A stretch of 11,509 bases of DNA from Nitrospirota bacterium (GCA_016235225.1 JACRLS010000032.1:1-11509), one strand, 5' to 3'; counted from the stretch's first letter, positions 1-7,059 are shown. Numbers and translations: made by a program. The notes: generated from the sequence alone by a model not told the origin.

Positions 1-1271
1 GCGGTGAGGATCTTGTCGTCCAGACCAGGCGGCACGCGCCGGGTTCGCGCCGCATACACGAGAGGACGTGTGCGATCCAGCGAGGCTTGAAGGTCTTCCG
101 GCGTGATGCCCAGATCCTTGGCCACGTCGCTCAACGAGCGGGGTGTATTGGGAATGTTGGTATGCTCCCAATTGCCGCCGGGGGTAATGTCGTAATAGGC
201 GCAGAACCGGCGGGCATCATCATTCGACGGCACGACGGCCTGAATCTGTTCGGGGGTCCAGACGAAAAACTTCCCTTCAACGCCCTCCGAATCGGCGTCC
301 GTGGCTGAGAAAAACCCGCCTTCCGGCGCGGTCATTTCCCTGAGGATGTAGTCCAGGGTTTCGGTCGCGACGCGACGGTATGTGGGATCCTCCGTGGCCT
401 GAGAAGCCTCCAGGTAACTCCGGGTCAGCAGGGCATTGTCGTACAGCATCTTCTCGAAGTGGGGAACCAGCCAGCGATCGTCCGTCGAGTAGCGAGCAAA
501 GCCCCCTGCGACATGGTCATACATCCCACCGGCGGCCATCCCGTCCAGGGTTTTTCGGACCATGTGAAGGGTGTGCGCGTCGCCGGTGCGAGCATAACGC
601 CGGAGTAGGAGTGACAATCCTGTCGCCGGGGGAAACTTTGGCGCATTCCCGAACCCGCCGTGACGCGCGTCGAATTCCTCAGCGAGCTGGCTGACGACCC
701 CCTGCAGCTCCTCCTCGCCGACCGACAGGGGGGCCGACACGCGCATCGAGGCTGTCAGCCGATTGATGAGATCACCGGCCTGCCGTCGCAGACCGTCCGG
801 ATCGTCGCGCCAGAGTTCCGCAATCTTTTCCAACACGGTGCGGAAGCCGGGCCGGCCCCACTTGTCCGTCGGCGGGAAATAGGTGCCGGCGAAGAAGGGC
901 TGTTGGTCGGGCGTCAGGAAGACCGTCATCGGCCAGCCGCCCTGGCCCTGATTCAGGGTCACGGTCGCCTGCATGTAAATCTCATCCAAATCGGGCCGTT
1001 CTTCACGATCGACCTTCACGCAGATGAAGTGCTCGTTCATGACGGCCGCGATGGCCTCGTTTTCGAACGACTCGCGCTCCATGACGTGGCACCAGTGGCA
1101 GGCCGAATAGCCGATCGAGAGGAGAATGGGCCTGTTCAGATCGCGGGAGCGCCGCAAGGCTTCATCGCCCCAGGGATACCAGGCGACGGGGTTGTAGGCA
1201 TGTTGCAGAAGATAGGGACTGGTCTCGTGAATGAGACGGTTGGCGGGGCGAGCGGAGTCCGAATGGGACAT
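1..1271 (-). CDS. DUF255 / thioredoxin-domain protein (YyaL / SPATA20-like), 3' end outside window
   Basis: The reading frame is open over 423 codons from the ATG at 1271 to the window edge, so the C-terminal part is missing. The N-terminus is the thioredoxin-fold DUF255 domain: NRLIHETSPYLLQHAYNPV at about residues 11-29, then YSACHWCHVME with the redox-type cysteines at C58 and C61, and VDREERPDLDEIYM at about 88-100. After it comes the start of the (alpha/alpha) barrel resembling N-acylglucosamine epimerase/glycosidase folds, including GGFGNAPKFP, GGMYDHVAGGFARYS, VPHFEKMLYDNA and FFSATDADSEG. Family members are usually 600-700 residues, so roughly 60 percent is visible. The family is widespread and cytosolic, but its biochemical function is not established. 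A weak purine-rich ribosome site (AGGG) precedes the start. It is divergent from the malic enzyme across a 141-base gap. Family assignment is firm; role is not. Confidence 0.93.
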   Translation of the reverse strand, partial: MSHSDSARPANRLIHETSPYLLQHAYNPVAWYPWGDEALRRSRDLNRPILLSIGYSACHWCHVMERESFENEAIAAVMNEHFICVKVDREERPDLDEIYMQATVTLNQGQGGWPMTVFLTPDQQPFFAGTYFPPTDKWGRPGFRTVLEKIAELWRDDPDGLRRQAGDLINRLTASMRVSAPLSVGEEELQGVVSQLAEEFDARHGGFGNAPKFPPATGLSLLLRRYARTGDAHTLHMVRKTLDGMAAGGMYDHVAGGFARYSTDDRWLVPHFEKMLYDNALLTRSYLEASQATEDPTYRRVATETLDYILREMTAPEGGFFSATDADSEGVEGKFFVWTPEQIQAVVPSNDDARRFCAYYDITPGGNWEHTNIPNTPRSLSDVAKDLGITPEDLQASLDRTRPLVYAARTRRVPPGLDDKILT

Positions 1272-1412
1272 GGGGGCACCCTACCATCACGGTCGTCGGA
1301 GATTCAACGGGCTGTGCGGCCGCCCGATTTTGCGCAAACGTCTCGGCGGATGGGGCGTCTTCATGGTAGGCTGAACAGGGCGGATTGATTTGGATTGACA
1401 GGCGAGGTAGGC

Positions 1413-1763
1413 ATGGATGCTGACGATCTCGGTCCCTATTCCAACTACAGGCTCACGGTCCGGCTCGAACTGACCAATCGCGTGGGTGTCTTCGCCCGCA
1501 TGGCTACGGCCCTGGCCGAGGAGGGGGCGAGCATCGGCGCCGTGGATATCGTGTCGGCCACGCCGGAGAAGGTCATTCGGGACATCACCTTCGATGTTCG
1601 GAACGAATCGCAGGGGCAGACGGTCGTGCGCCGTCTGAAAGAAATCCCCGATGTGCGCGTCGTGTCCGTGTCCGATCGAATCTTCTTGATGCACCTCGGC
1701 GGAAAGATCCACGTTCACAACAAGCAGGGAGTTGGTGCATCTCTATACCACGAAGGCCAATAG
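1413..1763 (+). pseudogene. N-terminal ACT-domain fragment of a broken NAD-dependent malic enzyme
   Basis: This ORF encodes an ACT domain (LTVRLELTNRVGVFARMATAL, then DITFDVRNESQGQTVVRRL) followed by HLGGKIHVHNK, the usual linker into the catalytic part of ACT-type malic enzymes. The ATG at 1413 is preferred because GAGG lies five bases upstream; a TTG at 1395 in the same frame is less likely. After HNK, near 1725, the frame leaves the family pattern and runs to a stop at 1761-1763, while the rest of the enzyme resumes at about 1729 in another frame. ACT domains usually bind small effectors such as amino acids, so this part would have been the regulatory module. Alone it has no catalytic residues. 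It could be translated as a free ACT peptide, but a fragment of one gene is the simpler reading. Confidence 0.82.
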
Positions 1764-2766
1764 CGTGGCGGTGGTGACCGATGGATCAGCGGTTCTTGGG
1801 TTGGGTAATCTCGGTCCGGAAGCGGCGCTTCCGGTGATGGAAGGCAAGGCCATGCTGTTCCGAGAGTTTGCCGGGATCGACGCCTGGCCGATTTGTCTCT
1901 CCACACAGGACCCCGATGAGATCGTCCGCATCGTGCAGGGGATTGCGCCGAGTTTCGGCGGGATCAACCTCGAAGACATCAGCGCGCCCCGCTGTTTCGA
2001 GATCGAGCGGCGGCTCAAGGCCACCTTGAATATTCCTGTGATGCACGATGACCAGCATGGGACCGCCGTGGTGATTCTGGCGGCGCTGGCCAACGCGCTG
2101 ACGGTGGTGAAAAAGCGGTTCGAAGAAGTGAAGGTCGTGGTGAACGGACTCGGGGCGGCAGGATTAGCCTGTTGCGAGATCCTTCTGGCGGCGGGCGTGC
2201 AGGATCTCATCGGCGTGGACCGTCTCGGCATTGCACTGAGCGGCACATCGGAGCGGCTGCGCGAGGCCCGCAAAGACCTGCCGTCCATCACGCGCTACGA
2301 TCAGCCGTCCGGATCCCTCCAAGACGCGTTGAGGGGCGCGGATGTGTTCATCGGATTGTCGGTAGGGAACGTCGTCAAGCCGGAGGACCTGGACCGTATG
2401 GCGGAGGATCGCGTCGTGTTCGCGATGGCGAATCCCGATCCCGAAATTGCTCCGGATCTTGCGCTCCCCCGATGCCGCGTGTTTGCGACGGGCCGTTCAG
2501 ACTATCCGAACCAGATCAATAACGTGCTGTCCTTCCCAGGGTTGTTCCGGGGAGCCTTGGACGTGCAGGCGTCGGACATCAATGAGGCCATGATGCTGGC
2601 TGCCGCCGAGGCGATCGCGAGAATGATTCCATTCGGGACGCTCAGCGAGGACTACATCATCCCCAGCGTGTTCGACAAGCAGGTCGTGCCGCACGTTGCC
2701 AAGGCCGTCGCCGAGGCCGCCGTTCGGACCGGCGTCGCTCGCAAGACGGGTAGACGCGAGATGTGA
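1732..2766 (+). pseudogene. Malic enzyme catalytic and NAD-binding domains, lacking the N-terminal catalytic-tyrosine segment
   Basis: The intact enzyme oxidatively decarboxylates malate to pyruvate with NAD(P) and a divalent metal, linking the TCA cycle to pyruvate. The 344-residue ORF (nominal TTG start) begins at VHLYTTKANSVAVVTDGSAVLG. It keeps the catalytic lysine region PVMEGKAMLF (K39), the metal ligands in INLEDISAPRCFEIE (E81, D82) and MHDDQHGTA (D106/D107), a Rossmann motif VVVNGLGAAG (about 136-144) and ATGRSDYPNQINNVLSFPG near 252-270. In relatives the preceding segment is about KxPLKTRDDLSxAYTPGVA and carries the catalytic tyrosine. Here it is absent, and the upstream ACT part is in a different frame. 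About 28 codons, plus or minus one or two bases, appear to be missing at 1725-1731. The product would be expected to be inactive. No ribosome site suits the TTG, so independent translation is doubtful. Real deletion and assembly error are both possible. Confidence 0.85.
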
Positions 2767-2876
2767 GCACTGAACAGAGAGAGATGACACGTCACACGTG
2801 AGAGGACTGTTTCGACCGAGATGGCAGATCGGCAGTCGAGAATTCGCCCCCCGCACTCATGGCGATCGATACTACA

Positions 2877-3371
2877 CTACTGTCCGTTTCCCAGGCTGCG
2901 CTCGTACAATAGTACCTTCCAGCCGTCCTCTTCACTCAAGAACTGGCCGACGATCGGCAGCATGCCGGTGCCCGGAACCTTTCCGGTCTGCCCTAGGCTC
3001 CCGTTCTTCAACACCCACATCATCTCCCCAGGCGTCCGGACCTTGTTGAACCGTGGATCGGTAAAATTCCGCGGTTGAATCGGAAGGACCTTGGCGGCTC
3101 CGCCGTCTCCCTTCCCCTCCGGACCGTGGCACTGAAAGCAAGTCCCGCGTCCCAAGAAAATGGCCTTCCCTTCCGCCAGGATTTCTGGCGTGGGACCAAA
3201 GGGCGGTTTGTCTGCCTTGGCGGCGGCGAGTTCTCCCGCCGGCACCCTGGAAATTTTGATGTCGAATTCTCCGCCGGCTTGTCCGTAGCCGGACGGATTT
3301 TGGCCTTGGGAGAGGCTTGGCCCCCCAAGAACGATGAGGCCAAAAAGAGCAGCACAAAACAATCGCCACAT
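2877..3371 (-). CDS. Exported monohaem c-type cytochrome
   Basis: The 164-residue product begins with a signal peptide (MWRLFCAALFGLIVLGG, cleavage probably soon after SLSQG), so it acts outside the cytoplasmic membrane. The haem site is CFQCH at C78-H82, within GRGTCFQCHGPEGKGDG, typical of small class I cytochromes c. The likely sixth ligand is a methionine in GTGMLPIVGQFL (M137), with M117/M118 as alternatives. The ATG at 3371 is chosen because GGAGG lies six bases upstream and the signal peptide starts there; the frame is open for 43 more codons but those show no signal sequence. It is a single-gene unit, convergent with the malic enzyme and divergent from the J-domain gene. A role in periplasmic electron transfer is inferred from the family; the partner cannot be read from the sequence. 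Confidence 0.9.
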   Translation of the reverse strand: MWRLFCAALFGLIVLGGPSLSQGQNPSGYGQAGGEFDIKISRVPAGELAAAKADKPPFGPTPEILAEGKAIFLGRGTCFQCHGPEGKGDGGAAKVLPIQPRNFTDPRFNKVRTPGEMMWVLKNGSLGQTGKVPGTGMLPIVGQFLSEEDGWKVLLYERSLGNGQ

Positions 3372-3440
3372 GGGTATCCTCCAAGTCAAAGACGTCAGAA
3401 AATCGCCTCGTTCCCCGTGCGTGTCGGGGGCGGGCGCGGG

Positions 3441-3470
3441 AAGATAGCATAGCGCTGCAAGGGGGAGCAA
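3441..3470 (-). promoter_or_regulatory. Candidate promoter for the cytochrome c gene
   Basis: On the minus strand TTGCTC (3465-3470) and TATCTT (3441-3446) are separated by 18 bases, and TGC sits just before the -10 as an extended -10 element. The predicted start lies about 60 bases upstream of the cytochrome ATG. This is a pattern match only. Confidence 0.4.
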
Positions 3471-3524
3471 GACCGGTTGTGTGGTGTGTGGTGAAAACAC
3501 TCGTCTCGGAGCCGGGGGACGATG

Positions 3525-3533
3525 TGCTACAAT
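3525..3533 (+). promoter_or_regulatory. Candidate extended -10 promoter for the J-domain / RNase D pair
   Basis: TGC followed by TACAAT (five of six consensus matches) lies about 38 bases upstream of the ATG at 3572. No good -35 is seen at the right distance, which fits an extended -10 promoter. It would drive both the J-domain gene and ribonuclease D. Confidence 0.45.
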
Positions 3534-3571
3534 AGGCGCCGGTCGGTCGCTGCTCCGGTTCCCGAGGGCCC

Positions 3572-4204
3572 ATGCCGGTTGATCCCCGGAAACTTGCCAA
3601 GTTTCGAACCAACGCGCGACGTCGCATTGAAGACCTGCGGGTCAGGACACGCGACAGTCTTGAGGTGGCTGTGGATACGATGATGGAGGAACGGATCGAC
3701 AGTTTCTTTCGCGTCGAAGAGGGCCTGGAAGAAATCGACAAGTCGTTGAGGGCCATCGAAGAAGAGGTGGCCGTGGTATTCGATCTCTCGGGGGCGGTGC
3801 GGATTTCATCCCGGTTGGAGTTCATGGAGGATCGGTACGATGAACTCGACAGCGAGGTGCGCCAGCGGCCCCGGCGGCGAAAGGGGAAGATCAACCTTGC
3901 CGATTTTCTGCGGGCGGCCGGCGGGGGCGGCGAGTCGCTGGGGGAGACGAAAAGCGAGATCAATAATACATTCGATGCTTACAAGGCCTTGGGTTTGGAG
4001 GATGGCTGCTCGCTCGCCGATGTCACGGCCGCCTTTCGTAAGCTGGCGAAGGGACTGCATCCCGACGCGCGAAACGGGGACCGCAGCTCGGAGCCAGAAT
4101 TGCGGCGCATCATTGAGGCCCACCAATTTCTCAAGGAATACCTGAGCCTGTTCAATACGGAACCCCCCGTTGCGGAGAGAGGCAGATTCTCACCGGCCGA
4201 ATAA
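3572..4204 (+). CDS. J-domain protein with long charged N-terminal helical region
   Basis: The 210-residue protein has two parts. Residues 1 to about 105 are highly charged and lack hydrophobic stretches, with runs such as ARRRIEDLRVRTRDSLEVAV and FFRVEEGLEEIDKSLRAIEEE, predicting helices or a coiled coil. A basic patch RQRPRRRKGK (98-107) and a Gly-rich linker follow. The C-terminal part (about 134-192) is a J domain: FDAYKALGLEDGCSLADVTAAFRKLAKGLHPDARN, with the HPD tripeptide at 163-165 that stimulates Hsp70 ATPase. Most J proteins carry this domain at the N-terminus, so this is an atypical J protein and not DnaJ itself: there is no Gly/Phe region or zinc finger. The start is supported by GAGGG just upstream. 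Ribonuclease D begins ten bases after its stop, suggesting one transcript. The client or partner is unknown. Confidence 0.82.
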   Translation: MPVDPRKLAKFRTNARRRIEDLRVRTRDSLEVAVDTMMEERIDSFFRVEEGLEEIDKSLRAIEEEVAVVFDLSGAVRISSRLEFMEDRYDELDSEVRQRPRRRKGKINLADFLRAAGGGGESLGETKSEINNTFDAYKALGLEDGCSLADVTAAFRKLAKGLHPDARNGDRSSEPELRRIIEAHQFLKEYLSLFNTEPPVAERGRFSPAE

Positions 4205-4214
4205 GGCAAGACCC

Positions 4215-5405
4215 GTGATAACGCAGCCCATTCGCTATATCACCGACCAGCAGGCTCTGGGCGAACTCTGCCTGCAAATCCAGAGAGCCCCCCGGTTGGC
4301 TGTCGACACCGAGTTCGTCGGTGAGGACACCTTCGTTCCACGGCTGGAACTCGTGCAGGTGGCGACGGTGGAGATGTCGGCGGTGATCGATGTGCCGGCG
4401 ACGGGACCGCTGGATGCCCTCTGGGAGCTCCTCAGCGACGGCCGGATTGAGAAGGTGGTCCATGCCGGTCGGCAGGATCTGGAGCTGGTCTATGCCCACG
4501 CCAAGCAGGTCCCGTCTCCCGTGTTTGATACTCAGATGGCGGCCGCGATGGTGGGATACGGCACGCAGATCTCGTATGCTCAGTTGGTGGAGCGGGTGGT
4601 GGGAGCCAAGATCGCCAAGTCCCATACGCTGACCAATTGGAGCTATCGGCCGCTCACTGAGGAGCAATTAGCCTACGCTCTCGATGACGTGCACTACCTG
4701 CTGCCCGTTCATGATCACCTCGTTCAGCGTTTGCAGTCCATGGGGCGGCAGGCCTGGATGCAGGAGGAGTTTGCGCGGCTGACCGGGTCGTTGACCGACG
4801 GGTCGCGCGAGCCCCGCCAGCGCTATCAAAGGATCAAGGGCTGGGAGGGATTGAAGCCGCAAGCCGCCGCCGTGCTCCGGGAACTTGTAGCCTGGCGGGA
4901 TGAGGAAGCCCGGCGGCGCAATGTGCCACGAGGGCGCATCGTTCGTGATGAGGTGCTCTTGCAGCTCGCCCGACATATTCCGAAAACGCCGGCGGCGCTC
5001 CGGTCGACCAGGGGACTCAACGGGTCGGAGGTCGAACGGAACGGAGCGGCGATGATGGAGGCCATTCGTCGAGGATTGGCGGTCCCGCCGGGTGAATGGC
5101 CGGACGTGCCCAAAACGCGAAGGCCCGAACCGGAATCGATCGGTCAGGTGGAGGTGTTGCAAGCGGTGCTGAAAGCGCGTGCCGCTGAGCTCAATATTGC
5201 GCCGACGCTGTTGGCGACCGCTGCGGATCTCCAAGCCGTCATCGAAATGCGAATTACCAGACAGGCGACTGACGTTCCGCTGCTGCAGGGCTGGCGGCGC
5301 GAACTTGCCGGCAAGCTGCTCCTGGAAGTGCTCGACGGGAAGGTAAGCCTTTCGATCGACCCGAAGGCCGGGCAGGTGAAGTTGAGTCGAGTCGGGGAAG
5401 CGTAG
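4215..5405 (+). CDS. rnd: Ribonuclease D
   Basis: This is a 3'-to-5' exoribonuclease that trims tRNA and other stable RNA precursors in the cytoplasm. The 396-residue protein has the DEDDy exonuclease domain: Exo I LAVDTEF (D31, E33), Exo II VVHAGRQDLELV (D88) and Exo III YALDDVHYL (Y154, D158), all five catalytic residues present. An HRDC domain follows at about 212-285 (KPQAAAVLRELVAWRDEEAR, then PRGRIVRDEVLLQLA) and a second, weaker HRDC-like region near 312-385, the order seen in the E. coli enzyme (about 375 residues). The GTG at 4215 is preferred because it falls just before the conserved domain and ten bases after the upstream stop. The frame is open back to a TTG at 4170, which would overlap the J-domain gene. 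It is probably cotranscribed with that gene. Confidence 0.93.
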   Translation: MITQPIRYITDQQALGELCLQIQRAPRLAVDTEFVGEDTFVPRLELVQVATVEMSAVIDVPATGPLDALWELLSDGRIEKVVHAGRQDLELVYAHAKQVPSPVFDTQMAAAMVGYGTQISYAQLVERVVGAKIAKSHTLTNWSYRPLTEEQLAYALDDVHYLLPVHDHLVQRLQSMGRQAWMQEEFARLTGSLTDGSREPRQRYQRIKGWEGLKPQAAAVLRELVAWRDEEARRRNVPRGRIVRDEVLLQLARHIPKTPAALRSTRGLNGSEVERNGAAMMEAIRRGLAVPPGEWPDVPKTRRPEPESIGQVEVLQAVLKARAAELNIAPTLLATAADLQAVIEMRITRQATDVPLLQGWRRELAGKLLLEVLDGKVSLSIDPKAGQVKLSRVGEA

Positions 5406-5460
5406 CAGGCGTCCACCCTCTTGCGGCGATGAGACGCCGGGCAAGATGATGTCCCCCCAT

Positions 5461-5811
5461 TCAAAGAAACTGCGTGATGGCCTCCGCCGGTCGAGCCAGC
5501 ATGGCCTGCGCACCTTTTTCCACCAACGGTCGCTGGATGAGATCAGGATGTTTCAGCATGAGATCGATCAATTCATCCTCTGAGCGAGACGTCTTCGCCA
5601 GCCCCAGTGTCTTATAGATGTCCTCTTTCGCGCGCAGAATGTCCTTGGCCGCCAGGCCGGCTTTCTTCAGGAGGCGCGTGAGCTGAGCCTTCGTGAAAGG
5701 GGTCTCGTAATAGTTGACAGCCTCGTAGGGCTTGCCGCTGGCCTGCACCAGTTTCAGGGCTTCACGACAGGTAGAGCAGGTGGGTTTCTGATAGATGATG
5801 ATTTTCGACAT
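5461..5811 (-). CDS. ArsC/Spx-family thioredoxin-fold protein (putative arsenate reductase-like)
   Basis: The 116-residue protein fits the ArsC/Spx/YffB family in length and pattern: IIIYQKPTCSTCREALKLV, a middle region DILRAKEDIYKTLG, then HPDLIQRPLVEKG. C12 lies at the position of the catalytic cysteine of plasmid R773-type arsenate reductase. Arginines at 60, 94 and 107 also fall at the numbers known for that enzyme's oxyanion-binding arginines, though my alignment is by eye. Unlike that enzyme (CGTS) this protein has C12-S-T-C15, a CXXC pair as in Spx-type proteins. It may therefore be an arsenate reductase, a general thiol reductase or a regulator. The ATG is backed by GGAGG four bases upstream. 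No other arsenic genes are nearby, so family is sure and substrate is not. Confidence 0.88.
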   Translation of the reverse strand: MSKIIIYQKPTCSTCREALKLVQASGKPYEAVNYYETPFTKAQLTRLLKKAGLAAKDILRAKEDIYKTLGLAKTSRSEDELIDLMLKHPDLIQRPLVEKGAQAMLARPAEAITQFL

Positions 5812-5841
5812 GAGGCCTCCTCTTCTTCTTGCTCACCGATC

Positions 5842-5864
5842 CAGACCAGGTTCCAACAGACCAG
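5842..5864. repeat. Direct repeat CAGACCAG upstream of the ArsC-like gene
   Basis: Two exact copies of the 8-mer CAGACCAG occur at 5842-5849 and 5857-5864, start to start 15 bases. They lie about 30 bases upstream of the ArsC-like start, between it and the divergent gene. This could be an operator or chance. Confidence 0.35.
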
Positions 5865-5925
5865 ATGCCGACTTGACTGAATTCTGGCCCGCATGCTACA
5901 TCGCGGGCGGGAGATCGACCCTCTG

Positions 5926-6306
5926 ATGTCACCCTCAGGCCCAACAGCAGGCACCAGTTCGGGCGGAAGCTTCGCCGTGGCGACCGCCGCCGGTAGGACC
6001 TTGCAGGTCCTCAGAACGAAGCGTCGCGGCCAACCCGTTTACGTGGTGGGGCATATCCTTGACCGGAAAGGACAGGAAGCGACGTTTGACCTCTTCAACG
6101 TCCGTCTGGCTGTGGTCAAGTTCTCCGACGGGGCGACGTTGGGATACGATCCCAGCGAGTTGCTGCTGCCGACTGAAATCGACGATAAGGGCCTGGCCTA
6201 TTTTGAAATCCGGTCCGGTGTGAAGTGCGACCAGCCGTTCCCCCTCACCGCTGGGGAGTTTCGCTCCGAACAGGAACCGGCGGCCTGTCCTGAATGCCGA
6301 GCCTGA
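5926..6306 (+). CDS. Protein of unknown function with C-terminal CPEC motif
   Basis: I do not recognise this protein. From the ATG at 5926 it has 126 residues; the frame extends to an ATG at 5893 that has no ribosome site, whereas a GGGCGGGAG purine run lies about 12 bases before 5926. The first 20 residues are rich in Gly, Ser, Thr and Ala, probably disordered. The middle (about 25-100) looks like a small beta-rich soluble domain: RTLQVLRTKRRGQPVYVVGH, then FDLFNVRLAVVKFSDGATLGYDPSELL. The tail ends CPECRA, with a third cysteine at about 101, so a small metal or redox site is possible. There is no signal peptide or membrane segment. Codon pattern and alternating hydrophobicity suggest a real gene. 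It is divergent from the ArsC-like gene. Confidence 0.6.
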   Translation: MSPSGPTAGTSSGGSFAVATAAGRTLQVLRTKRRGQPVYVVGHILDRKGQEATFDLFNVRLAVVKFSDGATLGYDPSELLLPTEIDDKGLAYFEIRSGVKCDQPFPLTAGEFRSEQEPAACPECRA

Positions 6307-6385
6307 AGCAGGGTGAGCTCCAGATTGCGTACTACCGGTCGCTTCCTCTCCGGCTGACCCGCACCGTCAGCCTCGACCTTCTTCT

Positions 6386-6778
6386 TCAGTCCACCAACGG
6401 CGCGAACTCGATTGCCTTCTTGATCAAACAGTCCCCGGCAATCGCTTGCAGAGACATGGGCAGCATGCCGGCATCAATCGCCTTCACCGAGACGATCCGG
6501 TAACCATCCTGGGTTTTGAATGCCTCTGCCCGGAGCGCGTGGCAGATCTCGAGTTTGTTCCAGACCAGATTGTCCATAACCTGGTCACTGGGGATGAGCG
6601 CGCTCTCGGTTGTCGTGCTGGCGGCGGCGACTTGGGCGGTCACCTGGTGCCTGTCTTTGGAGATCTTCAGGACCACGGCAAAGATCAATTCCGGGTCGGA
6701 TGCGGCTGTCAGACTCGGCGCCACCGCGACACACAAGACCAAGACCATCACGTATGACCATACCATAGCTGCCCTCAT
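6386..6778 (-). CDS. Secreted protein of unknown function
   Basis: The 130-residue product opens with a clear signal peptide (MRAAMVWSYVMVLVLCVAVA, probable cleavage after LTAA), so the mature part of about 105 residues should be periplasmic or outside. The mature part is mixed polar and hydrophobic (DPELIFAVVLKISKDRHQV, then DGYRIVSVKAIDAGMLPMSL) with two cysteines (C79, C117) that could form a disulphide. I do not recognise a family. Two starts compete: ATG 6778 overlaps the stop of the upstream small ORF (ATGA), while ATG 6766 has GAGGG five bases upstream. The first keeps the arginine expected at a signal peptide's start. It probably forms a two-gene unit with the small membrane ORF. Confidence 0.65.
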   Translation of the reverse strand: MRAAMVWSYVMVLVLCVAVAPSLTAASDPELIFAVVLKISKDRHQVTAQVAAASTTTESALIPSDQVMDNLVWNKLEICHALRAEAFKTQDGYRIVSVKAIDAGMLPMSLQAIAGDCLIKKAIEFAPLVD

Positions 6779-6963
6779 GGTCTATTCTTCGTCCCTCCAT
6801 TTGATGGTTCGGCGGAGGGACCGCCGTGGCTTACCGAACTGTTGCCGACTGGCACGTTCGAGGCCGGTGGGCCCTGACCATGCCGCTGGTGCAACAGCAT
6901 GCTGCTCACGATGAGGATGAGCACTCCGAGGATGATGAAGGGTGACGGTGAATCGTGACACAG
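6775..6963 (-). pseudogene. Small single-TM membrane ORF, start unclear, possibly frameshifted
   Basis: The frame ending at the TGA (6775-6777) encodes one strong membrane segment, PFIILGVLILIVSSMLL, followed by HQRHGQ and about 35 residues rich in Gly, Pro, Ser and Asn. Its stop overlaps the ATG of the next gene as ATGA, which supports translation. It has no ATG start: an in-frame TAG lies at 6973-6975, and only CTG 6963, GTG 6924 and ATG 6900 (inside the membrane segment) are available. In the neighbouring frame a GTG near 6960 has a purine-rich ribosome site (AGAGAG) and would read V-S-R-F-T-V-T. One extra C in the CCC run near 6940-6945 would explain the broken frame. The gene may be intact with a rare start, decayed, or misread. 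Confidence 0.35.
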
Positions 6964-6981
6964 GCAGTCTCTCTATGAGAA

Positions 6982-7010
6982 ATTATGCCGAAGGGTCTGG
7001 GCCAATGCAA
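6982..7010 (-). promoter_or_regulatory. Candidate promoter for the small membrane ORF / secreted protein pair
   Basis: On the minus strand TTGCAT (7005-7010) and CATAAT (6982-6987, five of six matches) are separated by 17 bases. The predicted start near 6975 falls just before the small ORF. It is back to back with the citrate synthase promoter. Confidence 0.45.
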
Positions 7011-7029
7011 GGTGCCTCACGCCTGTTCC

Positions 7030-7059
7030 TTGACGGGTGAGGGGCCCCCTTTCTACAAT
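7030..7059 (+). promoter_or_regulatory. Sigma-70-type promoter of citrate synthase
   Basis: TTGACG (7030-7035) and TACAAT (7054-7059) each match five of six consensus bases and are 18 bases apart. Transcription would begin near 7066, leaving a leader of about 34 bases before ATG 7100. This also argues against the longer frame that opens at 7037, inside the promoter. Confidence 0.65.

Noticed and set aside
660..1388. A 242-codon plus-strand open frame
   Set aside because: It lies antisense to the DUF255 gene, whose frame is strongly conserved, and has no recognisable domain.
3413..3429. Hairpin CCCCG / CGGGG in the leader of the cytochrome gene as a riboswitch or attenuator
   Set aside because: The stem is only 5 bp with a 7-base loop and no T-run, which is expected by chance in GC-rich DNA.
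2932..3963. A 343-codon minus-strand open frame
   Set aside because: It spans the cytochrome gene in another frame, the divergent promoters and the antisense of the J-domain gene; its Arg/Ser-rich composition is typical of a GC-rich shadow.
5408..5438. Inverted repeat GGCGTC / GACGCC between ribonuclease D and the ArsC-like gene as a terminator
   Set aside because: The loop is long (19 bases) and there is no T-run on either strand.
4668..5513. A 281-codon minus-strand open frame
   Set aside because: It is antisense to ribonuclease D, which has all its catalytic motifs, and its sequence is low-complexity Arg/Pro/His-rich.
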